Positions 57,598-60,000 of a stretch of 60,000 nucleotides of DNA are shown here, one piece after another. The position numbers and the translations under genes are program-made. A model generated the notes under the pieces. That model saw only the letters and a list, made by a program, of their open reading frames with translations, made no database searches and was not told where the DNA came from. This stretch comes from Membranipora membranacea (taxonomy: Eukaryota > Bryozoa > Gymnolaemata > Cheilostomatida > Membraniporidae), in NCBI GenBank assembly GCA_914767715.1, contig OU612072.1, positions 14,324,001 to 14,384,000 on the forward strand. The letters are read 5' to 3'. Within the stretch, counting starts at the first letter, position 1. Each line of letters opens with the position of its first letter.

Positions 57598-60000
57598 GTA
57601 AAAATCAATACAGCATGGGGTTATCGCAGGCGCACAAGGGTACCAGTTCACACTGACATCGAGACTACACTGTTATCATGTGTATCTCTGATCGATCGAG
57701 TCAGTTTAGCATGAGTACTGACATTGTACCCACCCCTAATTAGCAAAATTTAACTCAGGTCATCACAAAAAATTTCTTGTGATGGTACTCATGCTAAGTG
57801 AATTAGTTTACTCTCTATCAATCAGAAATATACATGCAATAGTATAGCACATCGTCAGTGTTGTACCAGTTAGTTGAATTGCTCTGACTTCATTCTGATA
57901 AGGGCAGGGTGTGTGCCGCAAACATCCTCTTATATAAAGTAAGAGCATTTCAACAAAGTGAATGTTTGATAACCCAAACGAAACCTTCATGTGTTATTGG
58001 ATCCCAAAACTCGAAAGGTGGCAAACACACTCACAGTGCATGTTGATTAAAATGATGTGTCTTTTATTTATCTGGTTCTTGATGTATCAGGTTGCCAAAT
58101 CCTACAAAAATTAAATAAAACATTTTGGTTTTGGATCTAAATCGTCAATGTTCAGCGAAACAAAAATTAAGATAAACCTTTTTGTGGATTTGGTGGCCAT
58201 TCACAAGCATCTTTGCATTGGTGTTTTTCAATTATAGACATTTGCATATCGTATAGTCCTGTGGTGTAGCGCACTTTTCTATTTTGTCGAATGAGGGCAT
58301 GGGTTCCTAGTTTGATGTGATCGATGGATGGGTACCCAAGGTTATTCGATTAGTTGGAATTGGTATGTGGAGGCAGGACTATTTCTTCGTTTCTTTCAAT
58401 AGAAGTAGGGAATGACATCAGGGAGGGTGGGACACCATCCCTGACGGCTTAGTGTTCCTGCCTTCGTGCATATAACCCAATAAGGTCCGTTGCTTTTTTG
58501 CAATAGGTGTGCCCTCATCCTGCCTGCAAACTGGGAAGGAAAGCAAGGTTTATCACTTACCACCACAAATCTCATCTCAATAGTCTATGTGACATTTAAA
58601 TGACTATGCAATGAGCCATAAATCCTTGTATTAGTTTTGGTGTCAAACATTCATTATATATGGGGAAATCCGCTTCCTGCCTAGTCCGACTGCCCATAAT
58701 ATATGAGTTGATAGTTTCTTTGATATAGCCAATCAAACAACTACTGGCATCCTGTCCTTTAGGTCATAAGTTTTATAATGGAAGCTTGTGAAAGGTGCAG
58801 TTACTAGCTTCCACAACATCAATGTTGGAGAATATATTCTGATGAGACATTTTTTGTTTAGTCCCAGAAATTGGTATGGTAACTATTGTATTAACAATAC
58901 ATGTTATTTGGTTTGTTTCATCAAGACAAGTTCCCGCCAAACACCTGACGATAGAAACCAAGATGTCAAACATGTAGCTGTATAACTTTAGTGTTGATCC
59001 TTGTGTAACAAAGTTCCCAAACAAAACTCCCAAAACCAATCAACATTTTTAAAATAACACTGTTTGGTGGTTTACAGTGATTAAACGGAATAATTTGAAT
59101 TTTAGTTTATTCCGGAAAGTGTAAGTGCTAAAACACTGATTTGCCTGTGTACCAAAGCTGATTTGGACTATCCACAGCTGCCCCAAAAACACAGCTTTTG
59201 CACTCAAACTAACCATTGAATTTTATCGCCTTAGTTTGATAAACCCATAAACATATAAATAAGTATTTATGTGTTTATGGATAAACCATACAATAATCCT
59301 AGCACGCCTCCATGTTAGCACTCCTCCAGCAGCTGAGTGGGGAGGACACTACCCCCAACAAAAAATTGTCTAGTCTGAAATACCAGTCAAACATAGTCTG
59401 AGCCCACAGACTCTTGCCTCCGCATGACGGTACCCTGGCCGTAGAAGATTTAGAAGCAAAATATCTTAGCATATTGTTTCCAAACACACATGAAGTTTGA
59501 ATGAAGATGAACGCCAACAATGTTTCTTAATGCTGTTAGAATTCTCATACCCCTCTACCATCATAGGGCTAGACTGGTATTACACACTTACCCTTGCACC
59601 GTGTTCCCAACACATTGTATTCTCACTGTGTCCCTTATTGCACTATTACTAATGGCACTTTGGTTTGGTGTTTTTGCAAGCACTTTAACTTGTGGGGACT
59701 GAAATGTCGTTAGTTCTCTGACATGTGTGGCAAATTTTTATCTCAATTATATTATTAGGCACAAATGTGATGTAGTTTGATACATCGAAAATCTAGATAT
59801 TTTTGCAATAAATCGTAAATGACATTATCAGTAGCTCAATCAATGATATCAATATCCCAAAATGCAGTAGCCTGGGGTTAGCAGAAGCATAAGGCCCAAA
59901 ATGGTTGTGTGATCATTACCTTGATGAAAGTTAGAAAGTTGCATTCTGGGATATGTTTAAACTTTGTTAGACTTTGACTTTTACTAGCTAGACAACAAAT
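57598..60000. other. Right edge: intron or intergenic DNA
   Basis: No firm exon was found. A GCAATAG|GTGTGCCC acceptor at about 58507 would continue the preceding gene in phase for about 14 codons, but the donor is poor. An imperfect palindrome (CCATAAACATATAAATA / TATTTATGTGTTTATGG) lies at 59240-59285. Confidence 0.35.

Overview
The window looks like nuclear DNA of a marine invertebrate animal. Coding exons are short and separated by AT-rich introns of roughly 0.2-2 kb with ordinary GT...AG borders. Much of the space is young and decayed repeats: a non-LTR retrotransposon, a Ty3/gypsy relic, tRNA-derived SINEs, many small inverted-repeat elements, satellites and microsatellites. I cannot name the species. 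An echinoderm, hemichordate or lophotrochozoan would all fit, and that is inference only.

Left part (1-25.2 kb) is repeat-rich. It holds a gypsy integrase relic (1.5-2.5 kb), a TPMT-family methyltransferase pseudogene broken by a truncated LINE (5.8-7.5 kb), palindromic elements, a ~345-bp satellite (14-15.6 kb), a TTAA-flanked MITE (16.15-16.5 kb), a longer LINE copy with an open reverse transcriptase frame (17.6-20.0 kb), scrambled copies of a dispersed sequence block, a tandem duplication (21.0-22.4 kb), and one intact intronless TPMT-like methyltransferase gene (24.2-24.9 kb). The broken and intact TPMT copies share flanking sequence, so they come from a segmental duplication.

From 25 to 28.5 kb I see no gene. 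From 28.9 to 34.2 kb (minus strand) there is a complete 8-exon, 624-residue otopetrin-like proton channel gene. All splice phases agree and 12 membrane segments are present. From 35.2 to 46.4 kb (minus strand) I reconstructed a 16-exon, 703-residue helical protein that I cannot assign to a named family; one splice choice in it is weak. Its introns carry a 7-unit 42-bp minisatellite, a tetranucleotide microsatellite, two SINEs and several foldback elements.

Right part (46.4-60 kb) contains a hAT-type non-autonomous transposon with 8-bp target duplications, a THAP-domain pseudogene, two copies of a tiny MITE family with 9-bp target duplications, and (plus strand, 54.0-57.6 kb) the first four coding exons of a type II membrane protein that probably continues past the window.

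Apart from the retroelement enzymes there is no sign of an operon or a joint pathway. The genes appear functionally independent. The most notable material is the structured mobile DNA and the duplication history of the methyltransferase locus.
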